Part shown: positions 14,850-21,041 of the stretch, piece after piece | How positions within the stretch are numbered: the first letter of the stretch is position 1 | How the letters are laid out: each line of letters starts with the position of its first letter | Origin: CAYGZA01 sp964354135 | Lineage (GTDB): Bacteria; Planctomycetota; Planctomycetia; Pirellulales; Thermoguttaceae | Assembly (NCBI GenBank): GCA_964354135.1 | Contig: CAYGZA010000076.1 | Coordinates: forward strand, 1-21,041 | Reading direction: 5' to 3' | Length of the DNA stretch: 21,041 nt | The notes under the pieces: generated by a model | The model's input: the letters and a program-made list of their open reading frames with translations, nothing else | What the model was told of the DNA's origin: nothing | Database searches by the model: none | Made by a program: the position numbers and the translations under genes

Positions 14850-15003
14850 TATAGGTTTGCAGTCCTCGGGGCAACCTCACAGTATGGTTTGGTGGGAACG
14901 GTGGACGAGCACCTCCCCGATGGCCCCGGCGGTGGTCTGGACCGCGGAGGGAACAGCTCGCGGCCGTCGCGGCTCGGGCCCTAGACGTGGTTGAAGTGAC
15001 CCC

Positions 15004-15918
15004 ATGATGCACCGAATGGAGCTGGCCGGCGGGAAGGTCGCGCAGAACGGCGACGCCACCGGCAACGTCTACGTGTACGTCAATCCGGATGAGACCGAGC
15101 GCAGGTACCTTGCCGAGACCCTCAAGCTCGACGAGCACACGCTCGCCTCGGCCCTCGACCCGGACGAGCTGGCCCGGCTGGAGTTCGAGCCCGAGCACGT
15201 GGCGATCATCGTCAAGAGGCCGAGAAACTACTCTCGCGAGGACCGGTTCGTTTTCAAGGTCGCCTCGATCGGCCTGTTCCTGTTCGCCGACAAGCTGATC
15301 CTCGTTCTTTCCGAGGATCTGCCGCTCTTCCAGGGGAAGCCCTTTGCCAAGGTGTCGTCCCTGCAAGACCTCGTGCTCAGGATGGTCTACAGCTCCATCC
15401 TCCATTTCGTCGAGCACCTCCGCGTGATCAACGCCGTTTCCGACTCGCTGGAGGAGCAGATCAACACTTCGATGCAGAACAAGTACCTGCTCAACCTCTT
15501 CAGTCTGGAGAAGAGCTTGGTGTACTACCTGACCGGCATCAACTCCAACGCCAAGCTCATTGAGCGGCTGAAGAACAGCGCGGCAAAAATCGGGTTCACC
15601 CCGGAGAGCCTCGAATTCATCGACGACATGATCATCGAAAACGGCCAGTGTTACGAGCAGGCCGAGATCTACTCCAACATTCTCGCCAGCATGATGGACG
15701 CCCGCGTGTCGATCGTCAGCAACAACCTCAACTGGCTGCTGAAAACGCTCACCATCATTACCATCGCCATCATGCTGCCGACCCTGGTGGTCAGCATCTT
15801 CTCGATGAACGTGGAGTTTCCGGGCAGGGAGCATCCGTGGATGTTCTGGCTCATCCTGCTTTTTGCCACGGCGTCGGTAGTCTTCATCCGGTTCGTGTGG
15901 TGGTGGAAAAAATGGTAG
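15004..15918 (+). CDS. CorA-like divalent cation transporter with SMN in place of GMN
   Basis: 304 residues. The long N-terminal cytoplasmic part (about 20-245) ends in the stalk helix (MMDARVSIVSNNLNWLLKTLTII). Two C-terminal membrane helices follow, about 248-266 (IITIAIMLPTLVVSIF) and 279-299 (WMFWLILLFATASVVFIRFVWW), with a basic end WWKKW. This is the 2-TM-GxN layout, in which pentamers form the channel. The signature after TM1, normally YGMN, reads FSMNV (residues 266-270), so the glycine is missing. The MN is kept, as is the Pro in the preceding MLPT turn. Selectivity may differ from classical Mg2+ CorA. Start: the ATG at 15004 (alternatives 15007 and 15016). The ribosome site is weak. 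It may share a transcript with the HPr gene 83 bp downstream. Confidence 0.85.
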   Translation: MMHRMELAGGKVAQNGDATGNVYVYVNPDETERRYLAETLKLDEHTLASALDPDELARLEFEPEHVAIIVKRPRNYSREDRFVFKVASIGLFLFADKLILVLSEDLPLFQGKPFAKVSSLQDLVLRMVYSSILHFVEHLRVINAVSDSLEEQINTSMQNKYLLNLFSLEKSLVYYLTGINSNAKLIERLKNSAAKIGFTPESLEFIDDMIIENGQCYEQAEIYSNILASMMDARVSIVSNNLNWLLKTLTIITIAIMLPTLVVSIFSMNVEFPGREHPWMFWLILLFATASVVFIRFVWWWKKW

Positions 15919-16001
15919 CCGCCCCGGCAGCCACCAGCCCGCCGCGCCGGCGTGAATCCCGCGCCGCAGGCGAGGCGAGAGCGCCCAGGGAGTCCGGTCG
16001 G

Positions 16002-16289
16002 ATGTCCAAGAAGTCGGCCAAGCGAACGGTGACCGTCATCAATCCGGCCGGCTTGCACGCCCGGCCGAGCCTGGCCGTCGCCAAGACGGTCCGCCGTTTC
16101 AAGTCCAAGGTGGAAATCCGCACGGAAGGGCAAACGGTCGACGGCGGCGACATCCTGCAGGTGATGTCCCTGGGAGCCGCCGCCGGCGCCGAGCTGGTCC
16201 TGACCGCCAAGGGGCCCGATGCCCCTGAAGTCCTGGATGCCCTGGCCGAGCAGTTTGCCAACGGCTTCGGCCTCCTCACCGAGACGTGA
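16002..16289 (+). CDS. HPr-family phosphocarrier protein with Asp at the Ser46 position
   Basis: 95 residues. The active-site histidine is His19 in NPAGLHARPS. The second conserved region is DGGDILQVMSLGAAAGAELVL. Aligned without gaps to the Bacillus HPr pattern KS46IMGVMSLG, the regulatory serine is replaced by Asp50, while the later Ser in MSLG is kept. HPr relays phosphate in the sugar phosphotransferase system, or serves as a regulator in incomplete systems. No enzyme I, EIIA or HPr kinase gene lies in the window. The start ATG follows AGGGAG. The stop TGA overlaps a GTG (16286-16288) of the next reading frame, and the better start of that gene is 20 bp on, so the two are probably cotranscribed. 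Confidence 0.9.
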   Translation: MSKKSAKRTVTVINPAGLHARPSLAVAKTVRRFKSKVEIRTEGQTVDGGDILQVMSLGAAAGAELVLTAKGPDAPEVLDALAEQFANGFGLLTET

Positions 16290-16309
16290 GTCGAAGGAAC
16301 GGCCGAGTC

Positions 16310-18142
16310 ATGTCGAACCGAGTTGCCTTCCAGAAGGCCCTGCAAGAAGGGGTCGTCGTCTTCGACGGGGCGATGGGCACGGAGATCTACCGGCACCACG
16401 TCTTCACCAACCGCTCCTTCGACGAGCTGAACCTCTCCGATCCGGCCCTGATCCGCCGGATCCACGCCGATTACTGCGACGCCGGGGCCGACGTCCTCAC
16501 CACCAACACCTTCGGGGCCAATCCGGTCACGCTGGCCAAATTCGGGCTGAGCGAGCAGCTCCCCGCGATCGTCGAGGCGGGGGCGAGGATCGCTCGCGAA
16601 GCGGCAAACGCGGCGGAGCGGCCCGTCTACGTCGCCGGCTCCATCGGCCCGTTGCCCTCGCAGCCGCAGTACGAGGAGTCGATCGAGGGGATGATCCTCC
16701 GGCAGGTCGAATGCCTGATGGAGGGCGGGGCCGACTTCGTCCTCTTCGAGACCCTGCCGAACCGCAAGGCCCTGGAGCAATGTGCCCTGGCCGTGCGGCG
16801 GGCTCCCGACGTTCCCTACGTGCTCTCCTTTGCCGTGGTGGACCACGATGAGACCGCTTCCGGGGAGTCGGTCGAGCGGATGATGGCCCCCCTCCCTGAA
16901 GGCGCTCCTCCGCCGATCGCCTGGGGAATGAACTGCGGCACCGGGCCCGACGGGCTCCTCGGCGCCGTCGAGAAGGCCGTGCGTCTGACCCCACTCCCGG
17001 TAATCGTTCAGCCGAACGCCGGGATCCCCCGGGAGGTCGAGAACCGGCGGATCTACTTCTGCTCGCCGGAGTATCTCACCTTCTACGCGAAGCGATACGT
17101 GGCCCTCGGGGTCGCTGCGGTGGGGGGCTGCTTCGGCACGACGCCCGACCACATCCGCGAGGTCGTCAAAGCGGTCAAGCCTCTTGCCCGGGCCAGGGGC
17201 CGACCGGTGCTTCGGGAGCCGGTCGAGGCGGTCCAACCCAAGCCGCCCGCCCCGTTCGCCGAGAAGTCCCGCCTGGCCTGGCGGCTGGCCCACGGCCGGT
17301 GGGTCACTTCCGTGGAACTCCTTCCGCCGCGGGGATACGACCTCTCCGAGACGATCGCCAAGAGCAAGGCCCTCCACCGCCACGACGTAAACGCGATCAA
17401 CATCCCCGACGGCCCGCGGGCAAGCTCTCGGATTTCGTCCCTGCTGACGGCCCAGCGGATCCAGGATGGAGCCCTCATCGAGGTGATCCTCCACTTCTGC
17501 TGCCGCGACCGGAACCTGATCGGCATGCAGGCCGACCTCCTGGCCTGCGCGGCCTGCGAGATCCGCAACATCCTCTTCGTGACCGGCGACCCGCCGAAGC
17601 TGGGCAATTACCCCGAAGCCACCGGCGTGTTCGACACCGACTCGATCGGCATGGTCGCGGTGCAGAAGCGGCTCAACTGCGGCCTCGATCTGGGGGGCCA
17701 GGCGATCGACCCGCAGACGTTCGCCGCGATCGGTGTGGGCCTCGACCCGACGGCCTTGGACCAGAAACGGGAAATCGACCGCTTCCGCCGGAAGGTGGAG
17801 GCGGGAGGGGAGTTTGCCATCACGCAGCCGGTCTTCGATCCCGAGGCCCTGCTGCGATTCCTGGATCAAGTGCAGGGCTTCGGCATCCCGATCATCGCGG
17901 GCGTCTGGCCGCTGACGAGCCTTCGCAACGCGACGTTCCTGAAGAACGAGGTCCCCGGCGTTGTGATTCCCGATTCGGTGATGGAGCGGATGGCCGCCGC
18001 CAGGAGCCGCGAGGAGCAGTTGGCCGTGGGAATCCAGATCGCGCGGGAATCGGTGGCCCGGATCCGCGACCGCGTGGCCGGGATCCAGGTGAGCGCCCCC
18101 TTGGGCAAGATCGCCAACGCCCTGGCGGTGATCGGGGAATGA
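16310..18142 (+). CDS. Bifunctional homocysteine S-methyltransferase / methylenetetrahydrofolate reductase (YitJ type)
   Basis: 610 residues. The N-terminal half (about 8-290) is a homocysteine methyltransferase barrel: VVFDGAMGTEIY, TTNTFGAN, AGSIGP, FETLPN, GMNCGTGP (Cys209), VQPNAG and GGCFGTTPDHI (Cys274). The C-terminal half (about 325-610) is an MTHFR barrel: VTSVELLPPRG, INIPDGPRASSR, LHFCCRDRNLIGMQADLL, ILFVTGDPP, FAITQPVF and IIAGVWPL. The fusion would make methyl-THF or transfer a methyl group to homocysteine for methionine synthesis. The zinc site normally uses three cysteines (one plus the GGCC pair). Here the third is Phe275 (codon 17132-17134). An ATG at 16310 with AAGGAA upstream is preferred over the GTG at 16286. 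Confidence 0.9.
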   Translation: MSNRVAFQKALQEGVVVFDGAMGTEIYRHHVFTNRSFDELNLSDPALIRRIHADYCDAGADVLTTNTFGANPVTLAKFGLSEQLPAIVEAGARIAREAANAAERPVYVAGSIGPLPSQPQYEESIEGMILRQVECLMEGGADFVLFETLPNRKALEQCALAVRRAPDVPYVLSFAVVDHDETASGESVERMMAPLPEGAPPPIAWGMNCGTGPDGLLGAVEKAVRLTPLPVIVQPNAGIPREVENRRIYFCSPEYLTFYAKRYVALGVAAVGGCFGTTPDHIREVVKAVKPLARARGRPVLREPVEAVQPKPPAPFAEKSRLAWRLAHGRWVTSVELLPPRGYDLSETIAKSKALHRHDVNAINIPDGPRASSRISSLLTAQRIQDGALIEVILHFCCRDRNLIGMQADLLACAACEIRNILFVTGDPPKLGNYPEATGVFDTDSIGMVAVQKRLNCGLDLGGQAIDPQTFAAIGVGLDPTALDQKREIDRFRRKVEAGGEFAITQPVFDPEALLRFLDQVQGFGIPIIAGVWPLTSLRNATFLKNEVPGVVIPDSVMERMAAARSREEQLAVGIQIARESVARIRDRVAGIQVSAPLGKIANALAVIGE

Positions 18143-18148
18143 ATGAGG

Positions 18149-18180
18149 AGGGGCTAGGGATCAGGGGTCAGGGGCTAGGG
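18149..18180 (+). repeat. GATCAGGGGTCAGGGG-type repeat after the methyltransferase/reductase gene
   Basis: GGGGCTAGGG occurs at both ends of this stretch with GATCAGGGGTCAG (18159-18171) between them. That 13-mer also occurs on the minus strand at 2843-2855 inside hpnD. The repeat begins 7 bp after the stop codon of the upstream gene. I see nothing else in 18181-18237. Confidence 0.65.
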
Positions 18181-18237
18181 TCCGCGTGCCACACTCGCCT
18201 GCCACATCGCGTGTCTGGCGCACGGGGGATTCTGCAA

Positions 18238-19215
18238 TCAGACCCGCTTACCGCTCTTTCGCGCGTCGTTGATCTGGCGCCGGCTGCGGTGGCGGTACTC
18301 GCGGAGCGTCTCGATCTCGTACTGCTTGCACAAAGGCCGGACCTGCACCCCCGGCTTGATCGCCCGAAGCAGGTACCATGACTCCATGTCGTAGTACTTC
18401 TCCTGCTCGACTTCCCCCTGGTGCTCGCCCAGCAGCTTCTTCACCTTCGCTTCGTTGAAGTTCGTGTGGACGAAGGTCCGGTCCAGGTCGAGCGCGGCGA
18501 TCGAAAGCGCGGGGAGCGGCTTCCGGACCTGCGGGCCCTCGAGCGTCTTGCCGGTGATGTCGATCAGGTTGCCCGCCCCGACCGGCACCACGTAGTAGTG
18601 GTGCAGCATCGCGTAGGCATTCAGCGGATTGCCGCCGCCGTAGGCGCTGGGCCAGAAGACGATCTCCGCCCCCGCCGTCTCCGCCTCGTGCCACAGCTCG
18701 GGGAAATTGAGGTCGAAGCACGTGAGGATGGCGATGCGGCCGCAGTCGGTGTCGAAGGTTCTCAGTCCGTCGCGGCCGGGAACCAGCCCTTCGCCCCAGA
18801 AGACAAAGACCTTCCGGTACTGGCCGATCACCTTGCCCTCGCGATCCAGGAGCACCGCCGTGTTGAACTGCTCCTGCCCCGCCTGCTCGCGGATCGGGCA
18901 GATGACGTACATCCGGTGCTTCCGGGCCAGCTCGCCGATCGCCTTGGTGGTGGGCCCGGGGACGGGCTCCGCGTTGAATCCCGCGAATTCCTCCGGCAGG
19001 CAGGCGATGTCCACGCCCTCTCGGCCGGCGGCTTCGAGATGTTCTTTGGCGAGCTTCAGCTTGGCTTCATACTGGCCGCCGCAGCCGATGGCGACGGCCG
19101 CCACCTTGACCGGCCGCCCCGGCGGCTTTTCTTGAGCGGTCGTCGCAGCCGGGCCCATGCACGTGGAAGCGACGATCGTCACGCAATATGCGACGGAGTG
19201 CAGCGGCTTGTTCAT
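18238..19215 (-). CDS. Exported carbon-nitrogen (nitrilase-superfamily) hydrolase
   Basis: 325 residues. A signal-peptide-like N-terminus (hydrophobic VAYCVTIVASTCMGPAATTA, probably cleaved near residue 27) precedes the nitrilase fold. The Glu-Lys-Cys catalytic set is present: Glu75 (ACLPEEFAGF), Lys135 (GQYRKVFVFWGE) and Cys166 (LTCFDLNFPELW). Members hydrolyse amide or nitrile bonds of small molecules. Export is unusual for most nitrilases but seen in planctomycete copies. The C-terminal 80 residues (Asp/Glu/Lys-rich, ending KSGKRV) extend past the core. The start ATG at 19213-19215 has no clear ribosome site and lies about 12 bases from the first unit of the hairpin repeat array. Confidence 0.87.
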   Translation of the reverse strand: MNKPLHSVAYCVTIVASTCMGPAATTAQEKPPGRPVKVAAVAIGCGGQYEAKLKLAKEHLEAAGREGVDIACLPEEFAGFNAEPVPGPTTKAIGELARKHRMYVICPIREQAGQEQFNTAVLLDREGKVIGQYRKVFVFWGEGLVPGRDGLRTFDTDCGRIAILTCFDLNFPELWHEAETAGAEIVFWPSAYGGGNPLNAYAMLHHYYVVPVGAGNLIDITGKTLEGPQVRKPLPALSIAALDLDRTFVHTNFNEAKVKKLLGEHQGEVEQEKYYDMESWYLLRAIKPGVQVRPLCKQYEIETLREYRHRSRRQINDARKSGKRV

Positions 19216-19227
19216 GGCAGGGCCCGC

Positions 19228-19628
19228 GAGTCAGTAGGGCAGGCGTCTCGCCTGCTCTGGCCGGTGAGTCAGTAGGGCAGGCNNNNNNNNNNNNNNNNNN
19301 NNNNNNNNNNNNNNNNNNNNNNNNNNNNNNNNNNNNNNNNNNNNNNNNNNNNNNNNNNNNNNNNNNNNNNNNNNNNNNNNNNAGGCGTCTCGCCTGCTCT
19401 GGCCGGTGAGTCAGTAGGGCAGGCGTCTCGCCTGCCCCGGCCAGTGAGTCAGTAGAGCGACCGTCTCGCCTGCCCCGCCAGTGAGTCAGTAGGGCAGGCG
19501 TCTCGCCTGCCCTGGCCGGTGAGTCAGTAGGGCAGGCGTCTCGCCTGCTCTGGCCGGTGAGTCAGTAGGGCAGGCGTCTCGCCTGCCCTGGCCAGTGAGT
19601 CAGTAGGGCAGGCGTCTCGCCTGCCCCG
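19228..19628 (+). repeat. Tandem array of 38-bp hairpin repeats
   Basis: GAGTCAGTAG begins units at 19228, 19266, 19408, 19446, 19483, 19521, 19559 and 19597. The period is 38 bp, with one 37-bp unit. A ninth, partial unit follows the N gap. Each unit holds GGGCAGGCG and CGCCTGCCC around a TCT loop, so each can form a 9-bp-stem hairpin (some units have one C-to-T change at the outer end). The 19446 unit is damaged and no longer pairs well. Copies differ only by a few bases, so the array is recent or homogenised. There are no unique spacers, hence no CRISPR. It lies upstream of the nitrilase-family gene and downstream of the GTPase-like gene, both on the minus strand. Confidence 0.95.
19283..19382. 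other. Assembly gap (100 N) inside the tandem array
   Basis: Exactly 100 Ns, the usual placeholder for a gap of unknown size. The flanks are the same repeat in the same orientation, so the true number of units is unknown and the gap was probably caused by the repeat. Confidence 0.97.
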
Positions 19629-19647
19629 GGATCGGCTCATGACGCGG

Positions 19648-19675
19648 GGACCGCCGAGACGCCGGTCCTACTCAG
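19648..19675 (-). repeat. Inverted, diverged copy of the hairpin repeat holding the stop of the GTPase-like gene
   Basis: On the minus strand this reads CTGAGTAGGACCGGCG, TCT, CGGCGGTCC, which is the same plan as the array unit in reverse orientation. The stem is kept with one mismatch although several stem bases differ. The TAG of the GTPase-like gene (19668-19670) is part of the repeat. Confidence 0.7.
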
Positions 19676-21041
19676 TGTGCATAGGGTTGGCATCCCAGTC
19701 TCCTACATCGCCGATTCCTTCCAGGGCTGTTTCCACGTGGCGGAATGCCTCACCTTGCGGCACCTCTGCGCCGCCGCGGAGCTCGCTCAGCAGGCCGCCC
19801 AGGAGTTCCTTGTCCAGCCACCCGGCCAGCCAAGCGGCCCGCTGCTGAGCATAGCGGGACTGGAGCCGGATGAAAAGCCTTGCGGCCGCCTGGCGGATCC
19901 CTTCGCCGGTGCCGGTGAGCAGGGCCTCGCCGCCGCCGGTGATTCCGCCGGCGATGGCCGCCTCTTGGGCCAGTTGCGCCATGGTCTGGCCGGCGGCGTG
20001 GGCCGCCGCTTGCCCCGCCAGGTCGCCGGCCACGTGCCACCCGCTGACGAACAGGAGCACCGTGATCGCCGGCCGGGCAATCGCTGCCGCATGGTCCAGG
20101 GACTGCAAGAACCGGACCGCGCCGGGCCGCTCTCGTTTCCAGGCGTCCAACTCCGCCCGGAGGAACGCGCGGTAGTCGTCGTCCACGGCGGGGAGCTGCT
20201 GGTGGGCGGCAGCCACACGGGTCAGAAGCCGCTCCCGGGCCGCGCCCTTCAAGAGGGTCAGGAGCCGCGGACGCAGCGTGTCGTTGCCCACCTGGGCCAG
20301 CCGGTCCAGCTCACTGAACATGGTCTGCACCGCCAGCACGATCGCCTCGCGCTCCCGGCGCCGGAATCCCTCCAAGCGCTCGCTGGTGCCGGCGCCGGCC
20401 ATCTTCCAGGCCCGCCGCAGCGGCCACGTGATTCCGCGCCCGAGCGTGCGGTAGAAGCTGTGGATGTTGCGCGACCACGGGGTCCGCGCGGCGTCCCACC
20501 AGTCGCGGATCTCGTCGACCAGCACGCCGGGCGGAAGCGAAGGCCAAGTCACCCGGGCCATCTCCGCCGCCGCCAGGACGCGGTGTGCCGCCCCATACTC
20601 GCCCGCCGCGCGACGGATCGCGGCCAAATAGCCCGGCAGTCCTTCTTTGGGGTCCAACACGCGGCGAAGGGCCCCGCGAAACGTCCGGATCTTGATCTCG
20701 TCGAAGTGCAGGGCCGCCAACTCCTCGCGGAGGCTCGAAGGGCTCTCCGGCGGCCGCCGGGCGTCCCGCCCGACGGCGTAGAACGGCAATTGAAGCTTCT
20801 CCGCCGCGTCGCGGTCCATCGGCACCACGTAAACCAGGTCCGGCTCCGCCCCGGTTTGGCCGCAAAACGTGGCAAACCACTGCGGCCAGTACGTGCCATC
20901 CGCCTCAAGCTCCACCTGGTTGAACGCGACGATGATCGGCTTGTCGGCCTGGACCGCCTCGCGAAAGAACTGCTTCACGGCCGCGTCGTTGTACTTCTGC
21001 TGGGTGAGCACGGCCACCAGCACGTCGGCTGCCTGCCGGAT
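19668..21041 (-). CDS. GTPase-like protein, C-terminal part (5' truncated by window edge)
   Basis: The frame is open to 21041, so about 457 C-terminal residues are seen and the true start is outside. The first visible part (DVLVAVLTQQKYNDAAVKQFFREAVQADKPIIVAFNQVE) resembles the end of a small GTPase domain. FNQVE stands where the G4 NKxD motif is expected, and VYVVPMDRDAAEKLQLPFYAVG follows. P-loop, G2 and G3 are beyond the window edge. The rest is helical: WWDAARTPWSRNIHSFYRTLGRGITWPLRRAWKM, then RRREREAIVLAVQTMFSELDRL. A Gly/Ala-rich hydrophobic stretch (AIARPAITVLLFVSGWHVAGDLAG through GGITGGGEALLTGTG) could sit in or on a membrane. This suits dynamin-like or membrane-linked GTPases, but the family is not certain. 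The last codons (PMHTE, stop) come from a repeat copy. Confidence 0.6.
   Translation of the reverse strand: MRQAADVLVAVLTQQKYNDAAVKQFFREAVQADKPIIVAFNQVELEADGTYWPQWFATFCGQTGAEPDLVYVVPMDRDAAEKLQLPFYAVGRDARRPPESPSSLREELAALHFDEIKIRTFRGALRRVLDPKEGLPGYLAAIRRAAGEYGAAHRVLAAAEMARVTWPSLPPGVLVDEIRDWWDAARTPWSRNIHSFYRTLGRGITWPLRRAWKMAGAGTSERLEGFRRREREAIVLAVQTMFSELDRLAQVGNDTLRPRLLTLLKGAARERLLTRVAAAHQQLPAVDDDYRAFLRAELDAWKRERPGAVRFLQSLDHAAAIARPAITVLLFVSGWHVAGDLAGQAAAHAAGQTMAQLAQEAAIAGGITGGGEALLTGTGEGIRQAAARLFIRLQSRYAQQRAAWLAGWLDKELLGGLLSELRGGAEVPQGEAFRHVETALEGIGDVGDWDANPMHTE

Noticed and set aside
14856..15003. Mg2+-sensing riboswitch in the corA leader
   Set aside because: The leader is long enough, but I could not identify any conserved M-box or mgtA-type structure by eye.
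15884..17869. A 661-codon open frame on the minus strand opposite the HPr and methyltransferase/reductase genes
   Set aside because: It lies antisense to two well-recognised genes, has no family features and is explained by the high GC content, which makes stops rare on the opposite strand.
19168..19190. Lipoprotein signal on the nitrilase-family protein (VASTC)
   Set aside because: The residues before Cys19 do not fit the lipobox (Leu at -3 and Gly/Ala/Ser at -1), so an ordinary signal peptide is more likely.
19228..19628. CRISPR array
   Set aside because: Units follow each other directly with no unique spacers and no cas gene is nearby; it is a tandem hairpin repeat.

Overview
The window most likely comes from a planctomycete chromosome, probably a draft or metagenome-derived assembly because it contains a run of 100 Ns at 19283-19382. 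The assignment is an inference. It rests on high GC content, a secreted protein with two DUF1080 domains, a sulfatase remnant with a signal peptide, an hpnC-hpnD-hpnE squalene operon, and many short dispersed repeats of a kind I associate with this phylum. There is no rRNA, tRNA, phage or CRISPR.

Layout. Positions 1-458 hold the C-terminal end of a radical SAM/SPASM protein. Convergent to it is a tightly coupled minus-strand operon, hpnC-hpnD-hpnE (4039 to 655), in which each stop overlaps the next start by 4 bp. Divergent from the operon is ispH (4170-5093), the last enzyme of the MEP isoprenoid pathway. IspH makes IPP and DMAPP, and HpnC/D/E turn the derived farnesyl diphosphate into squalene, so 0.65-5.1 kb is an isoprenoid-to-squalene block. 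An enolase-superfamily protein that lacks the usual catalytic residues follows (5251-6318). Next is a small cassette bounded by inverted repeats and carrying a decayed four-helix-bundle gene (6311-6592). On the minus strand come a two-CBS protein, the secreted DUF1080 protein and a small beta-sandwich-like protein (6590-8769). LexA (9099-9710) is convergent with a SNF2 helicase/SWIM zinc-finger pair (13468 to 9807). A truncated sulfatase abuts a MazEF-type toxin-antitoxin pair (13817-14667). A plus-strand run then holds a CorA-like transporter, an HPr protein and a bifunctional homocysteine methyltransferase/methylenetetrahydrofolate reductase (15004-18142). The window ends with a secreted nitrilase-family hydrolase, a tandem array of 38-bp hairpin repeats that includes the assembly gap, and the C-terminal part of a GTPase-like protein.

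The most unusual layer is the repeats. At least five short-repeat families occur (a GCTGAAAGCC type, GACCAAGGCCC palindromes, GATCAGGG(G)TCAGGGG, GGATGAAGGATGA, and the GGGCAGGCG hairpin). One composite of two families is inserted in frame inside hpnD and adds about 39 residues. Several others contain or directly touch stop codons of flanking genes. The GGATGAAGG family forms inward-facing ends around the decayed four-helix-bundle gene. The hairpin family shows compensatory base changes in an outlying inverted copy, which suggests selection on, or mobility through, the folded structure.

Several enzymes carry substitutions at normally decisive residues: an HPr with Asp at the Ser46 position, a methyltransferase with GGCF instead of the GGCC zinc motif, a CorA homologue with SMN instead of GMN, and the enolase-family protein. 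All functional statements come from reading motifs by eye. No database search was run.
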